Source: an uncultured Granulosicoccaceae bacterium (GTDB taxonomy: Bacteria; Pseudomonadota; Gammaproteobacteria; Granulosicoccales; Granulosicoccaceae). Taken from it: 64,000 nt of DNA. The position numbers and the translations under genes were made by a program. Under the pieces are notes generated by a model. That model ran no database searches and was not told where the DNA came from. It saw nothing but the letters and a program-made list of their open reading frames with translations. The stretch covers positions 34,005 to 98,004 of the forward strand of contig CALJNA010000110.1 in the NCBI GenBank assembly GCA_937981955.1, in the 5' to 3' direction. Below are positions 1 through 7,318 of the stretch, piece after piece; positions within the stretch are counted from its first letter, which is position 1; every line of letters starts with the position of its first letter.

Positions 1-2
1 AG

Positions 3-314
3 CAAGTCAGTGTGGCATGCGGAAGTCACTGGAGCAGTGAGCGATTGCTTGAAGCCGGTGAGCGCATCTGGAATCTGGAGCGATTGTTCAACCTGGGTTC
101 GGGGTTAACCGCCGCAGATGACAAACTGCCACCCCGCTTACTTGAAACACCAGCACCTGCAGGTGTTGCCAAAGGCCGGGTATCTGAGCTTGGTACGATG
201 CTGCCCGAGTACTACGCGTTGCGAGGATGGACAATGGCAGGCATTCCCAAACAGGAAACGCTCGACCGACTTGGCCTGGGAGATACGCAAACCCCGGTGG
301 CTGCCAACGCATGA
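3..314 (+). CDS. aldehyde ferredoxin oxidoreductase family protein, C-terminal fragment (5' end outside window)
   Basis: Partial gene, open from the left edge of the window. The roughly 100 visible residues match the C-terminal domain of the AOR family: AGERIWNLERLFN, then LPPRLLETP, then MLPEYYALRGW and a final GIPKQETLDRLGLG. Family members are tungsten- or molybdenum-pterin enzymes with a 4Fe-4S cluster that interconvert aldehydes and carboxylic acids. The cofactor-binding domains lie outside the window, so metal and substrate cannot be judged. The stop codon overlaps the start of the downstream MoaD-like gene (ATGA, 311-314). This suggests translational coupling and a shared role in making or using the pterin cofactor. 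The family call is firm; the substrate is unknown. Confidence 0.85.
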   Translation, partial: QVSVACGSHWSSERLLEAGERIWNLERLFNLGSGLTAADDKLPPRLLETPAPAGVAKGRVSELGTMLPEYYALRGWTMAGIPKQETLDRLGLGDTQTPVAANA

Positions 315-568
315 CCGCCAGGGTCAATGTGAAACTCGGCGGTGCGATGGTCAAGTACGCACCGGAAGGAAAGTCAGGCAGTTCGCATGCGATTGAACTG
401 CCAGAAGCTAAAAACGTCCAGTCGGTGCTGGACGTTTTGCAAATACCCGAGGCGCAACCGTTGATGATTATTCTCAACGATGCCATGGTGGCCCGCCCCG
501 ATTACAACAGCACACTACTTGTCGATGGTGACTCTCTGTCGTTGATGCCGCCCATACAGGCGGGTTAA
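311..568 (+). CDS. MoaD/ThiS-family sulfur-carrier-like protein
   Basis: An 85-residue beta-grasp protein. The ATG at 311 overlaps the stop of the AOR-type gene and gives the usual MoaD length, so longer upstream starts are not needed. Visible family features are an N-terminal strand (TARVNVKLGG), a central SVLDVLQIP helix, DAMVARPDYNSTLLVDGD (in MoaD the region that precedes the tail) and a final LMPPIQAG. MoaD-type proteins normally end in Gly-Gly, which is adenylated by MoeB and then thiocarboxylated to supply pterin dithiolene sulfur. Here the last two residues are Ala-Gly, so the classic tail is altered. The pairing with AOR suggests a dedicated W/Mo-pterin carrier. A MoeB-like enzyme is encoded at 34983. 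The 3' end overlaps the convergent gene on the minus strand by 54 bp. Confidence 0.8.
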   Translation: MTARVNVKLGGAMVKYAPEGKSGSSHAIELPEAKNVQSVLDVLQIPEAQPLMIILNDAMVARPDYNSTLLVDGDSLSLMPPIQAG

Positions 569-2467
569 GAACACCATCAGCAATACAAACAACACCCAAT
601 GAACCAATGCGGCAGATTTAGTGTCTTCCGTTGGGGTAGCACCTGAATCACCAGCAGTTTGCGATGTGGTTTCCCCTGCACTCGTTACACCCGTGTCAGC
701 TGCTCCTGCTGTGGTATCTGAACCACTTGTTGTTCCACTATCAGTGGTACCTTGCGTTCCGCTGTCACCCGCAGTTGTACCTGCGTCAGTTGTGCTTCCA
801 GCGGTTTGACCTTCAGTCGTTTCACCGCTGGTTGAACCATCGGTGTCACCTGCTGTTGCAGCACCGTCGGTGTTACCAGCTGTCTGTGCACCATCGGCGC
901 TACCAGCTGAATCGGCCTCGCCTGCTGTAGTTGTCTCAACAACGGGCTCGGTAACAACGAACGAATCCGAGTCAAGATTGTTGGTTGAGTTGATGTCGTT
1001 CAGTGCACCGATGTTGGCACTGATCGTGTGCAAACCATCATCATCCGCTGTGAGTTCAAGTGTAAAAGACTCATTTTCTTCAGCTTCGATTCTGGCGAAG
1101 TTGCATTCAACCGGTTCAGTGCCATTACAATCTGCAGGAACAGATTGCGTACTCAAACTAACACCGGCTGGTAAGCTCAGGTTGAACTGGACATTATCAG
1201 CTGCAAAGTTACCCTGATTGTTTATCTCAATAGTCAGTGCGACTGTTTCACCCGTTTCGTACTGACCTTTATCAGTACCCATAGACAAGCTGATATCAGT
1301 ATCCTGGTCAACCGGCGCTGTGCCCGGCAATACACGAACGATGGTAGCTGCCACATCGTTGGCCGGCGACTCGTCGACATCTGCGCTAAGCAGCGATGCG
1401 TCAATACGGATGTCACCGTCGAGTCTTGCCTGCATGGTAAAAACAAACGGCGCGAACTCATTTGGAGCCGTCGGGTGCAGACTGTTCAACGAACATTCGA
1501 ATTCATCTCCCGCTACAACGCAACGATCGTCCATGGCAATCATGTTCCAGTCTCCTGGTACCGGGGACAGGGTTAATACAATTTCGTTTGCGGTATCGAA
1601 CGCATCCAGATTTTCGATCTTTGCCGTCAGGCTGATATTCTCGCCCTGCACAACTTCAACAGGATTAGGAGGTTCAACTTCCGGGTCGGCACCTGGAATT
1701 TCAGCGCTAAGAATCACACGCAGATCAACAAATCCATCGGCACTTTCAATGCTGCCATTGCGACAATTCACACCGCTTAATGTTGTTGGTTCGCAAACGC
1801 GAGTGTTGCCTGATAAATCCTTCATCAAGGCTAGCTTGTCTATTTCAAATCCGTCTTCACGGGCACTGATGCTGACGGTGTGAACACCGGCACTGGGTAC
1901 ATCGAGCCAGATTGTTTTTTCCGTACCACAGCTACCATTGCCACCGGAATCGCGTTGCGCACTCGACCACCACCAGGCGCGATGATGGGCGGTACAGAAT
2001 TGCATTCGCTCACCCGAAGCCGGCCAGTTACCATTCAGGCCAACATGCATGCCGTTGTCTTCAGTACCCGTTGAATACGCACGTACGTGCACGTAGTAAC
2101 GACCGGGTTCCGGGAAGTCGACGAGATAATCCGCGTCAGGCCCTTGCCCGCCTCGCCCCCAGTATGCCAGTGGCGGTCCGAAAGTGTCGTCGTGTGTCAC
2201 TCGAACATCAGGTAGTAATTCAAGGTAAGTCGAACCACCTGCCTGATCGGAGTGATTGCCATCCGGATCGTTTTCTTCGGTCGGTGTTGACGGGGTTGTA
2301 GTTACCCAGCGCTCATGCTTGTTAACGTGGTCTTCCGCCTCGATACCAATGTAGATGTAGTCAGCAGTCTGGACGGTTTGTGCAGACACTTGTAAAGGCA
2401 GTGATGTTGCGGCCAGCAGCAGGCAAGATAAGACCAGAGACGATCGAATCGACAGTGGCATTCGCAT
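515..2467 (-). CDS. secreted/anchored protein with CBM-like domain, CARDB/DUF11-like repeats and C-terminal TM tail
   Basis: About 650 residues from the ATG at 2467, chosen because AAGGAA sits at the right distance and a signal peptide follows at once (hydrophobic run, then LPLQVSAQ). Residues ~35-210 look like a carbohydrate-binding-type beta-sandwich (FPEPGRYYVHVRAYS, VPSAGVHTVSISAREDGFEIDKLALMKD split over two strands). Two Ig-like CARDB/DUF11-type modules follow (~240-370 and ~385-500). Next is about 100 residues rich in Thr, Gly, Ala, Ser and Asp, then a TM helix (~621-635) and an Arg-rich end (RLYGRHQRQR). That order resembles a surface protein with a stalk and a membrane anchor or sorting tail, but I do not recognise a named CTERM family. 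Its last 54 bp overlap the convergent MoaD-like gene. The function is unknown; adhesion or polysaccharide contact is an inference. Confidence 0.8.
   Translation of the reverse strand: MRMPLSIRSSLVLSCLLLAATSLPLQVSAQTVQTADYIYIGIEAEDHVNKHERWVTTTPSTPTEENDPDGNHSDQAGGSTYLELLPDVRVTHDDTFGPPLAYWGRGGQGPDADYLVDFPEPGRYYVHVRAYSTGTEDNGMHVGLNGNWPASGERMQFCTAHHRAWWWSSAQRDSGGNGSCGTEKTIWLDVPSAGVHTVSISAREDGFEIDKLALMKDLSGNTRVCEPTTLSGVNCRNGSIESADGFVDLRVILSAEIPGADPEVEPPNPVEVVQGENISLTAKIENLDAFDTANEIVLTLSPVPGDWNMIAMDDRCVVAGDEFECSLNSLHPTAPNEFAPFVFTMQARLDGDIRIDASLLSADVDESPANDVAATIVRVLPGTAPVDQDTDISLSMGTDKGQYETGETVALTIEINNQGNFAADNVQFNLSLPAGVSLSTQSVPADCNGTEPVECNFARIEAEENESFTLELTADDDGLHTISANIGALNDINSTNNLDSDSFVVTEPVVETTTAGEADSAGSADGAQTAGNTDGAATAGDTDGSTSGETTEGQTAGSTTDAGTTAGDSGTQGTTDSGTTSGSDTTAGAADTGVTSAGETTSQTAGDSGATPTEDTKSAALVHWVLFVLLMVFLTRLYGRHQRQRVTIDK
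638..943 (-). repeat. low-complexity Thr/Gly/Ala/Ser/Asp-coding repeat tract
   Basis: Inside the preceding gene this tract encodes about 102 residues made of short degenerate units such as TAGDTDG, TAGNTDG, TTAG and TSAGETT. At the DNA level it is imperfectly repetitive (many gtt/acc/gct/ggt triplets on the plus strand). It probably forms an extended, possibly glycosylated linker between the Ig-like modules and the membrane tail. It is a likely site of length variation between strains. Confidence 0.7.
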
Positions 2468-2582
2468 GGCGTGTTCCTTATGTTCTGTTTTCGTGGCAGA
2501 GCCCTTTGCTGTTGTAACGGCCAAAAGCGCCACAAATTCAGCCCTTACAGAATCGCCATGCTTGCCAGTCCGTCACCGGAAC

Positions 2583-2601
2583 CACGCCGGAACACGCCGG
2601 A
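2583..2601. repeat. two direct repeats of CACGCCGGA, 10 bp apart
   Basis: CACGCCGGA occurs at 2583-2591 and again at 2593-2601, one helical turn apart. They lie upstream of the minus-strand secreted-protein gene and upstream of the small plus-strand ORFs. They could be a regulator site, but no known motif was recognised. Confidence 0.3.
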
Positions 2602-2686
2602 TGCGCGATAAACTGCATGAAATTGAAAAAAAACGATAATTCAGCCTATTTGCATTGGCAAATTACGTTGTAGGACCTATATAACA

Positions 2687-2767
2687 ATGAGTTCGGCATT
2701 CGATCGCGGGGGCGCTGTACAGGCCGCTGCACAAGCCGCTGCACAAAGTAAAGTGAGTCAACGATGA
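2687..2767 (+). CDS. possible 26-residue leader-like small ORF
   Basis: An ATG at 2687 opens a 26-codon frame encoding an Ala/Gln-rich peptide that contains a tandem AAAQ-AAAQ. It ends in TGA at 2765-2767, overlapping the ATG (2764) of the next small ORF as ATGA. An AT-rich TATATAA stands just upstream, but no strong ribosome-binding site is seen. The ATGA overlap with a second small frame is the main reason to list it. It may be chance. Confidence 0.25.
   Translation: MSSAFDRGGAVQAAAQAAAQSKVSQR
2723..2746 (+). repeat. 12-bp tandem duplication GCCGCTGCACAA x2
   Basis: Two perfect tandem copies at 2723-2734 and 2735-2746 encode the AAAQ repeat in the tiny ORF. A third, degenerate copy may precede them. 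Confidence 0.6.
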
Positions 2768-2934
2768 AAAACAGTTTGATCAACGTTCGAAGAACATTGC
2801 ACGATCTGCTCAAAGCCCTTCCGGCTGTCAAAGCTAACTGCTCTCAGGAAGTGCTGCGCAAGCATCTGGCGCTCATACGCTACTACCAGAACCGGTACGA
2901 TTTACTGGTAGCAAACAGCGCAGTACCTGCCTAA
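2764..2934 (+). CDS. small basic hypothetical protein, 56 residues
   Basis: The frame encodes a 56-residue, probably alpha-helical, basic peptide beginning MKNSLINVRRTLHDLLKAL and ending in LLVANSAVPA. It has no signal peptide or TM segment. The start overlaps the preceding 26-codon ORF (ATGA), which would allow translational coupling. A 7-bp inverted repeat (2950-2969) begins 15 bp after the stop. I do not recognise a family. Coding is plausible because the composition is protein-like and the frame fills an otherwise empty 700-bp gap, but the support is modest. Confidence 0.4.
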   Translation: MKNSLINVRRTLHDLLKALPAVKANCSQEVLRKHLALIRYYQNRYDLLVANSAVPA

Positions 2935-2949
2935 GCGTTCACACCACCC

Positions 2950-2969
2950 GCTCAGTTATATTACTGAGC
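2950..2969. terminator. inverted repeat after the small ORF
   Basis: GCTCAGT (2950-2956) and ACTGAGC (2963-2969) form a perfect 7-bp stem with a 6-nt loop. No T tract follows, so intrinsic termination would be weak. It could instead be a stabilising 3' hairpin. Confidence 0.3.
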
Positions 2970-3201
2970 TCTAAGTTCAAACCACCCTGTTTGGCTAATT
3001 GGCCGGTAATCTGGTCAACCAGCTTCTTGGCCACATATCTGTCGGCTGATAAACTTATGTGAGATGCGTCTCATTTCCAGTACTTTGGTTGTCAACAATA
3101 CAAACTCCGGTTAATTTTGCGCTGCTTCGCAAGGCCGAAAAGAACCGCTGCTTTACAATTGCCACTCGAACTGGGACACAAGATTCCAAGGATGTGTGCG
3201 T

Positions 3202-5094
3202 ATGACAATTTTACAGGTCCACTTAATCATGCTGGGTTTAGGCGTTATCGCCTATTTGTTTCTTGCAGGATTATTCAGCAATAGAAAAAGTCATTCAAAA
3301 CGTTTGCGAAGACAATGGTGGATGGGTGCAATAGCCGCTATAGCCGTAATTGCGTCGCCACTAACCCGATTTTGGCGCGAACCCGCCAGCGGTATCGATC
3401 TGCTTACACAATCCTTGATGGTGTCGGCCATTATCCTTTTAGCGCTGTTGCTATTCGCACTGCTTAGCTACCCGTTTCGAAAACTGTTTGGTGGTCGCAG
3501 GAAAACCGAAGCGCACACCGATTCCGGGTTTATCCAACCGGTACAGCATTCACCCGCTCTGGCCAAAAACGATTCTACGCCGATCGTTATTGACGCAAAC
3601 CAAACTAACGCGTCACACGTTGAACACAAACACGAAACTGTTCGCCCTGCTTCTGCTGAGGTAACGATTGATCGTTCCATGCCTAACGCCAACAACGATA
3701 CTGCTGCAACAAACCATCACGAAGATGCTGTCAAGGCAAACAACAAACAAGATGTTGCATCCGGGCACAACGAAACCATACAGGCGTTTGCCGACGCCGA
3801 TCGTGCGCCTGACATTCATCTGAATCCAGATGACATTGACGATCTTCGTACGTCCAAGCCAATGCACAACGCCATTAATGCAGAAGAGACGGAATTAGAA
3901 ATCGAACTGCTGGACGACAACAGCAGAGACACAGTCAAAGTGGCTGATGAGACACACATTTCGTTGCATGAAGACCAGTTCAATACACGCGAGCTCAATC
4001 CGACCGAAATCGAATCGGTTGTACCGATACAATCAAAACATGATGCAACACAAAGGCTGGATGAGAAATTCAGCCGGTCCATCGCAGCCAACGATAACAG
4101 TAAAGGTGGCCTGGACACGTTGCGTAAAAGCGATGAAAGCACACTGCAAATAAGCGATGCTGCAATACCCGCTCAGGAAGACAAGCTCGATTTGTCTGAA
4201 TCTGAGCAGCTGTTTGCAGAGATTCGTCAACAGAGCAATGAACTGCAGCTACCTCCCGAAGAAGAGCTTCGCCAGGCTAAAGCCAATTCCGCGATAGACG
4301 AACTCGATCTGGACACTCAACTTATTCAGGATGACAAACAACGGGCCGACGCAAAAAGTGCCAGCATCGAAACCGATTCGATTGAAGAGGCAGAGGTTGT
4401 GGAGCTCGATAGTGAAGCGCTGCATTTTGGTAACGACCTGACAGGCGAATATGCACACCCCAGCGCGAGCGCATCCGACATCGGTTCAACACAAACTACG
4501 GCACGCGCCGCATCGATTGGCAACCAAACTCAACAAGCCGTAGTTCCGGAAACACTGGACGATGCCATTATTGCGGCAAAAGCCAGCGCTGTCTCGTTGC
4601 AGGCACAGGTGTCTGATCTTGAAAACAGCATTACCGAACTGGACGATTTGCGCGATGCCACAATGGATGCAACGATTGATGCTGCTCAAGTCACCGCCGA
4701 GCACAATCACATGCTGATCAAACAGAAAGACACTCTGCTGAAGTCTGAAGACGCGGCAAGAAAAGCAGCAGAGTCGGTTATTGCAGCGCAGAGTGCATTA
4801 ATCGACAGGGCCAGGCGACAGCAAGCTCTGGTTAACAGAATGCTGGATGATGAACGTAAACGGCTTGGGCAGCTTAAACAGGAAGTGGTTCGTTCAAGAA
4901 AAATGGCACGATCCGCCGCGCATCTTGCGCGTCGTGCAGCTATCGCGCAACAGCAGAGCCGCGATGTGGCCAAACGCGAGCAAATGGCACGACTTAAAAG
5001 CCAGGAGTCGACTCGCAAAGCTGTGACCATTGCCAGAAACGCGATCAGTGCTCTGGCTGCAGAGGAGCGAAAGCGTGGTATCACTCGCCATTAA
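3202..5094 (+). CDS. hypothetical membrane protein with long acidic linker and basic C-terminal coiled coil
   Basis: About 630 residues. The ATG at 3202 is preferred to GTG 3196 because AAGGA (3188-3192) is 9 bp away. Three hydrophobic segments are visible at ~4-25, ~37-55 and ~67-92, followed by FRKLFGGRRK at the cytoplasmic edge. Residues ~100-430 form a polar, acidic, low-complexity region rich in Asp, Glu, Asn and Gln (DELDLDTQL, EIELLDDNS). Residues ~435-630 are Ala/Lys/Arg/Gln-rich with heptad-like spacing and no proline, indicating a long coiled coil ending in a strongly basic tail. No family was recognised. The architecture (membrane anchor, disordered spacer, basic coiled coil) would suit a scaffold or nucleic-acid-tethering protein, which is inference. 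It stands alone on its strand. Confidence 0.75.
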   Translation: MTILQVHLIMLGLGVIAYLFLAGLFSNRKSHSKRLRRQWWMGAIAAIAVIASPLTRFWREPASGIDLLTQSLMVSAIILLALLLFALLSYPFRKLFGGRRKTEAHTDSGFIQPVQHSPALAKNDSTPIVIDANQTNASHVEHKHETVRPASAEVTIDRSMPNANNDTAATNHHEDAVKANNKQDVASGHNETIQAFADADRAPDIHLNPDDIDDLRTSKPMHNAINAEETELEIELLDDNSRDTVKVADETHISLHEDQFNTRELNPTEIESVVPIQSKHDATQRLDEKFSRSIAANDNSKGGLDTLRKSDESTLQISDAAIPAQEDKLDLSESEQLFAEIRQQSNELQLPPEEELRQAKANSAIDELDLDTQLIQDDKQRADAKSASIETDSIEEAEVVELDSEALHFGNDLTGEYAHPSASASDIGSTQTTARAASIGNQTQQAVVPETLDDAIIAAKASAVSLQAQVSDLENSITELDDLRDATMDATIDAAQVTAEHNHMLIKQKDTLLKSEDAARKAAESVIAAQSALIDRARRQQALVNRMLDDERKRLGQLKQEVVRSRKMARSAAHLARRAAIAQQQSRDVAKREQMARLKSQESTRKAVTIARNAISALAAEERKRGITRH

Positions 5095-5100
5095 TATAAA

Positions 5101-5115
5101 CGATAATTATTCTCA
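5101..5115. promoter_or_regulatory. candidate Fur box
   Basis: CGATAAT-T-ATTCTCA matches the 7-1-7 Fur consensus TGATAAT-N-ATTATCA at 12 of 14 positions. It lies just after the stop of the coiled-coil gene and ~190 bp upstream of the HiPIP gene. Iron control of an Fe-S protein would make sense, but the distance from the probable -10 is large. Confidence 0.35.
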
Positions 5116-5158
5116 TTAAGTGCTTTCGTTAGATAATTTGTGACACCTGCTGAATTTT

Positions 5159-5180
5159 GTGGCTGCGTTATTGCAGCCAC
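5159..5180. terminator. 8-bp perfect hairpin upstream of HiPIP
   Basis: GTGGCTGC (5159-5166) pairs with GCAGCCAC (5173-5180) around a 6-nt loop. It is 65 bp after the stop of the coiled-coil gene, so it may end that transcript. No T run follows on either strand. Confidence 0.35.
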
Positions 5181-5246
5181 AGCTGGTTATATCCGTTAAC
5201 CAAATTAACAATCGGAAGGGGAACATCCAGCCCCATTTCGCTGTCG

Positions 5247-5252
5247 TATAAT
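5247..5252 (+). promoter_or_regulatory. probable -10 element of the HiPIP gene
   Basis: A perfect TATAAT stands 50 bp before the HiPIP ATG. No good -35 is present at 16-18 bp upstream. The leader between them contains a small inverted repeat (ACCCTT 5261-5266 / AAGGGT 5275-5280) followed by the AACAGGAGAG ribosome-binding region. Confidence 0.4.
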
Positions 5253-5302
5253 GACCAGTAACCCTTATTTCTCAAAGGGTATTTAACAGGAGAGTATCCA
5301 AA

Positions 5303-5608
5303 ATGACCGACAAAAAACGTCGCCAATTCGTGACCATGATGGGCGCCAGCACCGTCGCTATTCCAGTGAGTGCATTGATAGGCTCATTGCCAAGTCACGC
5401 TGACGATGCGCCGATGGTTGATGAAGCTTCAGCCGCAGCAAAGAATTGGGAATATGTTGCACAAAGCAGCGTTGCCGATAACCTGTGCAGTAACTGCGCA
5501 CTCTATCAGGGTGACGATGACAGCAGCAGTGGCGGATGTCCGTTGTTCCCAGGCGCTGCAGTTGCCGCTGCCGGTTGGTGTAAAGCCTACGCGCCGAAGC
5601 CTTCGTAA
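5303..5608 (+). CDS. high-potential iron-sulfur protein (HiPIP)
   Basis: 101 residues. The N-terminus is a Tat signal: KKRRQFVTMMG, a hydrophobic stretch, then a likely cleavage near SHADDAP. The mature part carries the four HiPIP cysteines as NLCSNCALYQG, SGGCPLFPG and AGWCKAYAP, which bind one 4Fe-4S cluster used at high potential (3+/2+). HiPIPs are periplasmic one-electron carriers, in many gammaproteobacteria feeding a terminal oxidase, reductase or reaction centre. The start is fixed by CAGGAG about 10 bp upstream. It is monocistronic: a promoter-like TATAAT lies upstream and a strong terminator at 5673. The redox partner is not encoded nearby. Confidence 0.93.
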   Translation: MTDKKRRQFVTMMGASTVAIPVSALIGSLPSHADDAPMVDEASAAAKNWEYVAQSSVADNLCSNCALYQGDDDSSSGGCPLFPGAAVAAAGWCKAYAPKPS

Positions 5609-5672
5609 TAGTTTTACGCTTCAAACTGTAACGCATTCCAATAGGCGCGTTTCAGCTTGTATAGTTAGAATG

Positions 5673-5704
5673 AAAGCCGATCAGTTTATGATCGGCTTTT
5701 TTTA
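5673..5704 (+). terminator. rho-independent terminator of the HiPIP gene
   Basis: AAAGCCGATCA (5673-5683) pairs with TGATCGGCTTT (5689-5699) over 11 bp with a 5-nt loop. The T run continues to 5703. It ends the HiPIP transcript 65 bp after the stop. Read on the other strand it could also serve the convergent ABC operon that ends at 5715. Confidence 0.85.
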
Positions 5705-5714
5705 TCGGCTGTGA

Positions 5715-6509
5715 TTAAACACGCCAATCAAGAAGTCGACGCTCAAACAATCCTATCACTGCGCTTAGCAGCACACCCAATACAGATAGCATAATGACAC
5801 CGGCAAACAGCCGCTCAAGATCGTACAACGAGCCGGCTTCAAGAATATAAGCACCAATACCGTACTCAGCCCCAAGCATCTCGGCGGCAACCAACAAGAT
5901 GATCGCAATTGCCAGACTGATGCGAAGCCCGGATAAAATACCGGGCATGGCGCCGGGTAAAACGATTTTGCGCACGATTGAAAACCAGGTAAGCCCAAAA
6001 CTCTGCCCCATTCTTATCAACGTACGATCCACATTATCGACCGCCCCATAAGTAGCAACAACGGTGGGTGTGAAGGTACCAAACGCAATAAGCGCATATT
6101 TCGATCCTTCCCCAATGCCAAACCAGATAACAAACAACGGCAGCAGTGCAATTTTTGGTATTGGAAATATGGCGGCAACCAGTGGAACCAAGCCTGCGCG
6201 AATATAGGAAAAAAGGCCGATCAGCACACCAACAGACACGCCAATGGTCACTCCCATTAATGCCCCGACAAACAGCCTGCTAAGAGAAGGGACGATGTGT
6301 TTAAACAACAATCCGCTGTTGTATAGCTCGCCAAACGTTTTCATAACGTCTGATGGTTTTGGTAGTGTTAGCGGAGAAATCCAACCTGTACGGGTGCCCC
6401 ACTCTGCTAAACCAATGAGCAGGACGAATACGCCAAAGCCCACCCATCGTCTTGGCTTTGGAGAAAAGCCACCGCCTCGATACAACACCTCTTTCGCTGT
6501 CTCAGACAT
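5715..6509 (-). CDS. ABC transporter permease, SsuC/TauC type
   Basis: 264 residues with about six TM helices. It shows the BPD permease (EAA-like) region characteristic of the nitrate/sulfonate/taurine/pyrimidine-precursor importers: FGLTWFSIVRKIVLPGAMPGILSGL is split over the loop that contacts the ATPase. It is the last gene of a four-gene minus-strand operon (gntR, binding protein, ATPase, permease). Its start overlaps the ATPase stop by 8 bp, indicating translational coupling. The N-terminus (YRGGGFSPKPRRW) is cytoplasmic and basic. The substrate cannot be read from the permease. Confidence 0.9.
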   Translation of the reverse strand: MSETAKEVLYRGGGFSPKPRRWVGFGVFVLLIGLAEWGTRTGWISPLTLPKPSDVMKTFGELYNSGLLFKHIVPSLSRLFVGALMGVTIGVSVGVLIGLFSYIRAGLVPLVAAIFPIPKIALLPLFVIWFGIGEGSKYALIAFGTFTPTVVATYGAVDNVDRTLIRMGQSFGLTWFSIVRKIVLPGAMPGILSGLRISLAIAIILLVAAEMLGAEYGIGAYILEAGSLYDLERLFAGVIMLSVLGVLLSAVIGLFERRLLDWRV

Positions 6510-7269
6510 GGATTAACTCCGCATCTGCCGCTCGGGCTTCATCACGCATAAGCTGCCATAGTGTTCGCTGGTACTCGTCTAAATCGGGATCACCAAACGC
6601 GCGTTCATCCAATGCTTTATCAATGTGGATAATGTCGCGAATGGTTCCGGGACGACGCGACAATACAACAATGGAATGTCCCAACCGCACAGCTTCGGCA
6701 AGATTGTGAGTGACATACACAGCGGTAAAAGGCTTGCGTGTCCAAAGCGACACAAGGTCGTCCATTAAGAGTTCACGTGTTTGGCTATCCAGCGCAGAGA
6801 GTGGTTCGTCCATTAGCAATACAGCCGGGTTAACAGCAAGCGCCCGGGCGATAGCAACCCGCTGCTTCATACCCCCGGACAATTGCTTTGGCAGCGCTTT
6901 AGCAAAATCGGTCAGCCGGGTGCGAGCCAATACATCGTCTATGATCGCTTTCGCTTTTGCACCACGAATACCGTGATCTTCAAGTACCAGCGATACGTTT
7001 CCCGCAACCGTTCTCCAGGGCAGCAGTGCAAAATCCTGAAAAATGTAAGTCAGCGGATTAAGGCAGGCATCAGGCAACTCGCCCACCTGAAGCACCTGCC
7101 CGCTTTGCGGCTTTTCCAGACCGCCGATAAACCGCAGCAGCGTTGATTTCCCGCAGCCTGACGGACCAATAATACAAACTATCTGTCCGTCAGGAACACT
7201 CAGGTTGATATTCTGCAAAACATCAAAGCTGCCATAGGCATGGCAGATGTCGTCCAGTTGTATATCCAT
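6502..7269 (-). CDS. ABC transporter ATP-binding protein, SsuB/TauB type
   Basis: 255 residues. The Walker A motif is GPSGCGKS (35-42), the signature LSGGMKQR (130-137) and Walker B LLMDEP (151-156), with an H-loop His in VTHNLAEAV. All catalytic residues are present. The C-terminal ~40 residues (DEYQRTLWQLMRDEARAADAE) are typical of the SsuB/TauB branch. It energises the importer formed with the adjacent permease. It sits 49 bp downstream of the binding-protein gene and overlaps the permease gene. Confidence 0.92.
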   Translation of the reverse strand: MDIQLDDICHAYGSFDVLQNINLSVPDGQIVCIIGPSGCGKSTLLRFIGGLEKPQSGQVLQVGELPDACLNPLTYIFQDFALLPWRTVAGNVSLVLEDHGIRGAKAKAIIDDVLARTRLTDFAKALPKQLSGGMKQRVAIARALAVNPAVLLMDEPLSALDSQTRELLMDDLVSLWTRKPFTAVYVTHNLAEAVRLGHSIVVLSRRPGTIRDIIHIDKALDERAFGDPDLDEYQRTLWQLMRDEARAADAELIHV

Positions 7270-7318
7270 CAGGCCCCGACAGGGATCATGTGCACAGTTG
7301 TTTCACCGCAGGCATGGA

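Noticed and set aside
638..943. CRISPR-like or tandem array
   Set aside because: The repeats are short and degenerate, lack constant spacers and encode a protein linker.
1320..1883. 187-codon plus-strand frame inside the secreted-protein gene
   Set aside because: It is antisense to a gene with a signal peptide and recognisable domains, and its own translation is Ser/Thr-rich with no family features.
4707..5084. 125-codon minus-strand frame opposite the coiled-coil region
   Set aside because: It is an antisense reading of an Ala/Arg-rich segment, giving an implausible Cys/Arg/Ala-rich product.
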